NCBI GenBank assembly: GCA_900757485.1
Contig: CAAEOA010000070.1
Location: forward strand, 1 to 20,338
Source of the DNA: Oscillospiraceae bacterium
GTDB taxonomy: Bacteria; Bacillota; Clostridia; Oscillospirales; Ruminococcaceae
Direction: 5' to 3'
Length of the DNA: 20,338 nt
Below are positions 19,498-20,338 of this stretch, one piece after another. The position numbers were made by a program, and so were the translations under genes. The notes under the pieces were generated by a model, which did no database searches, was not told the DNA's origin, and saw only the letters and a program-made list of their open reading frames with translations. Numbering within the stretch: position 1 is the first letter of the stretch; every line of letters begins with the position of its first letter.

Positions 19498-20338
19498 CTA
19501 TATCAGTAAATAATGGAACGCATTGAACAAATAGCCGACAATGATAATACCCACTGCGCAGATACCGATAAATAGTGCCAACAGCTTCGGCTTGATTGCC
19601 TTTTTCAGCATAATCATAGACGGAAGAGACAGCGTAGTGACCGCCATCATAAATGAAAGAATTGTACCAAGCTGTGCACCTTTGGACAGTAAAGCCTCTG
19701 CCACGGGAATGGTGCCAAAAATATCGGCATACATCGGTACACCAATAAGCGTTGCGAGAATTACACCAAATGGATTGTTGCTGCCGAGAACGCCCTCCAC
19801 CCATGCTTCGGGAATCCAGTTGTGAATGACCGCTCCTATACCCACACCAACAAGAATATACGGAAGCACTTTTTTAAAGGTAGATAACATTTGATCCTTT
19901 GCGTAAATCAACCGCTCCTTTTGGCTGAGCGTTGGGGAGTCAATATCCACCGCGCTGGCATTTTTAATAAAATCCTCCACATACTTTTCCATATGCAGAT
20001 TTTGGATAAGCGTGCCACCGATAACGGCAACAATAAGGCCGACAATGACATAGGCTACCGCAATTTTCCAGCCGAAAATGCTGACAAGCAGAAGCAGGCT
20101 TCCGAGATCAACCATCGGGGAGGAAATCAGAAATGAAAAAGTTACACCGAGGGGTAGCCCTGCACTGGTAAACCCGATAAACAATGGAATCGACGAGCAG
20201 GAGCAAAAAGGCGTCACCGTACCCAGCAGTGCCGCAATAACGTTTGCCCATATCCCGTGAAATCGCCCTAAAATCTTTTTACTGCGTTCCGGTGGAAAGT
20301 AGCTTTGGATATAACTGATTAAAAAAATCAGAAAGCAA
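19498..20338 (-). CDS. Permease of the COG0701/DUF318 (ArsP-like) family, 5' end missing
   Basis: 280 residues are visible; the reading frame is open to the right edge, so the N-terminus is outside the window. The apparent start at 20217 is an internal GTG, because family sequence continues upstream (FHGIWANVIAALLGTVTPFC). The signature TPFCSCSSIPLF with its CxC pair is the conserved core motif, and about seven hydrophobic segments are seen. Members include ArsP, which exports trivalent organoarsenicals by way of cysteines, but many have unknown substrates. There is a cytoplasmic loop of ~60 charged residues between membrane segments (MEKYVEDFIKNASAVDIDSP). The stop codon is merged with the thioredoxin-like ribosome binding site. 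An ArsR-type repressor often precedes such genes, and it would lie beyond this window. Confidence 0.9.
   Translation of the reverse strand, partial: CFLIFLISYIQSYFPPERSKKILGRFHGIWANVIAALLGTVTPFCSCSSIPLFIGFTSAGLPLGVTFSFLISSPMVDLGSLLLLVSIFGWKIAVAYVIVGLIVAVIGGTLIQNLHMEKYVEDFIKNASAVDIDSPTLSQKERLIYAKDQMLSTFKKVLPYILVGVGIGAVIHNWIPEAWVEGVLGSNNPFGVILATLIGVPMYADIFGTIPVAEALLSKGAQLGTILSFMMAVTTLSLPSMIMLKKAIKPKLLALFIGICAVGIIIVGYLFNAFHYLLI

Noticed and set aside
19498..20217. Permease starting at 20217
   Set aside because: The codon is an internal GTG; family-like sequence continues in frame to the window edge.

Overview
The window looks like chromosomal DNA from a low-GC, endospore-forming Gram-positive of class Clostridia. 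The grounds are YabP/YabQ sporulation genes, a SpoVB-like flippase, HemZ, a single bifunctional Rel enzyme, strong AGGAGG-type ribosome binding sites and A/T-rich spacers. The family (possibly Oscillospiraceae) is inference. Nearly all genes read on the minus strand. The exception is a short plus-strand cluster at 15.6-16.8 kb. No tRNA, rRNA, CRISPR array, intact insertion sequence or phage gene was seen.

Region 1 (1-4.6 kb) is the conserved sporulation, division and translation cluster, read right to left: SpoVB-like flippase, mazG, hup (HU), yabO/rqcP (S4), yabP, yabQ and the start of divIC. A sigma-E-like promoter lies in front of yabP, and hup is followed by its own terminator. Region 2 (4.6-5.0 kb) has no gene. 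It holds two copies of a ~71-nt repeat (here called R) around a run of hairpins, and a good sigma-A-like promoter at its right edge would carry transcription through all of this into the flippase gene. Region 3 (5.0-7.8 kb) holds a methylthioadenosine/adenosylhomocysteine deaminase and a purine nucleoside phosphorylase, a purine and methylthioadenosine salvage pair, preceded by a small zinc-ribbon protein with a Cys-rich tail. Region 4 (8.0-15.4 kb) is a tight operon: recJ, rel, an MBL-fold hydrolase, hemZ and a uridine-kinase-like P-loop kinase.

Region 5 (15.5-16.8 kb, plus strand) has a CarD-family RNA polymerase-binding protein, an 80-residue conserved-looking unknown protein and the decayed C-terminal end of a MATE transporter, closed by a perfect 25-bp bidirectional terminator. 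Region 6 (16.8-18.7 kb) has an unusual 547-residue sigma-70/ECF-like protein with a ~370-residue C-terminal extension. Upstream of it lie a third R copy and another hairpin cluster, in the same order and orientation as at the flippase. Region 7 (18.95-20.34 kb) is a permease (COG0701/DUF318 type, incomplete), a thioredoxin-like protein and a DUF6485-like small Cys-rich protein, tightly coupled and probably concerned with thiol or metalloid chemistry.

The most novel-looking signals are the hairpin-cluster/R module placed upstream of two unrelated genes, and the sigma factor with its long extension. Both are read directly from sequence, but their function is inference.
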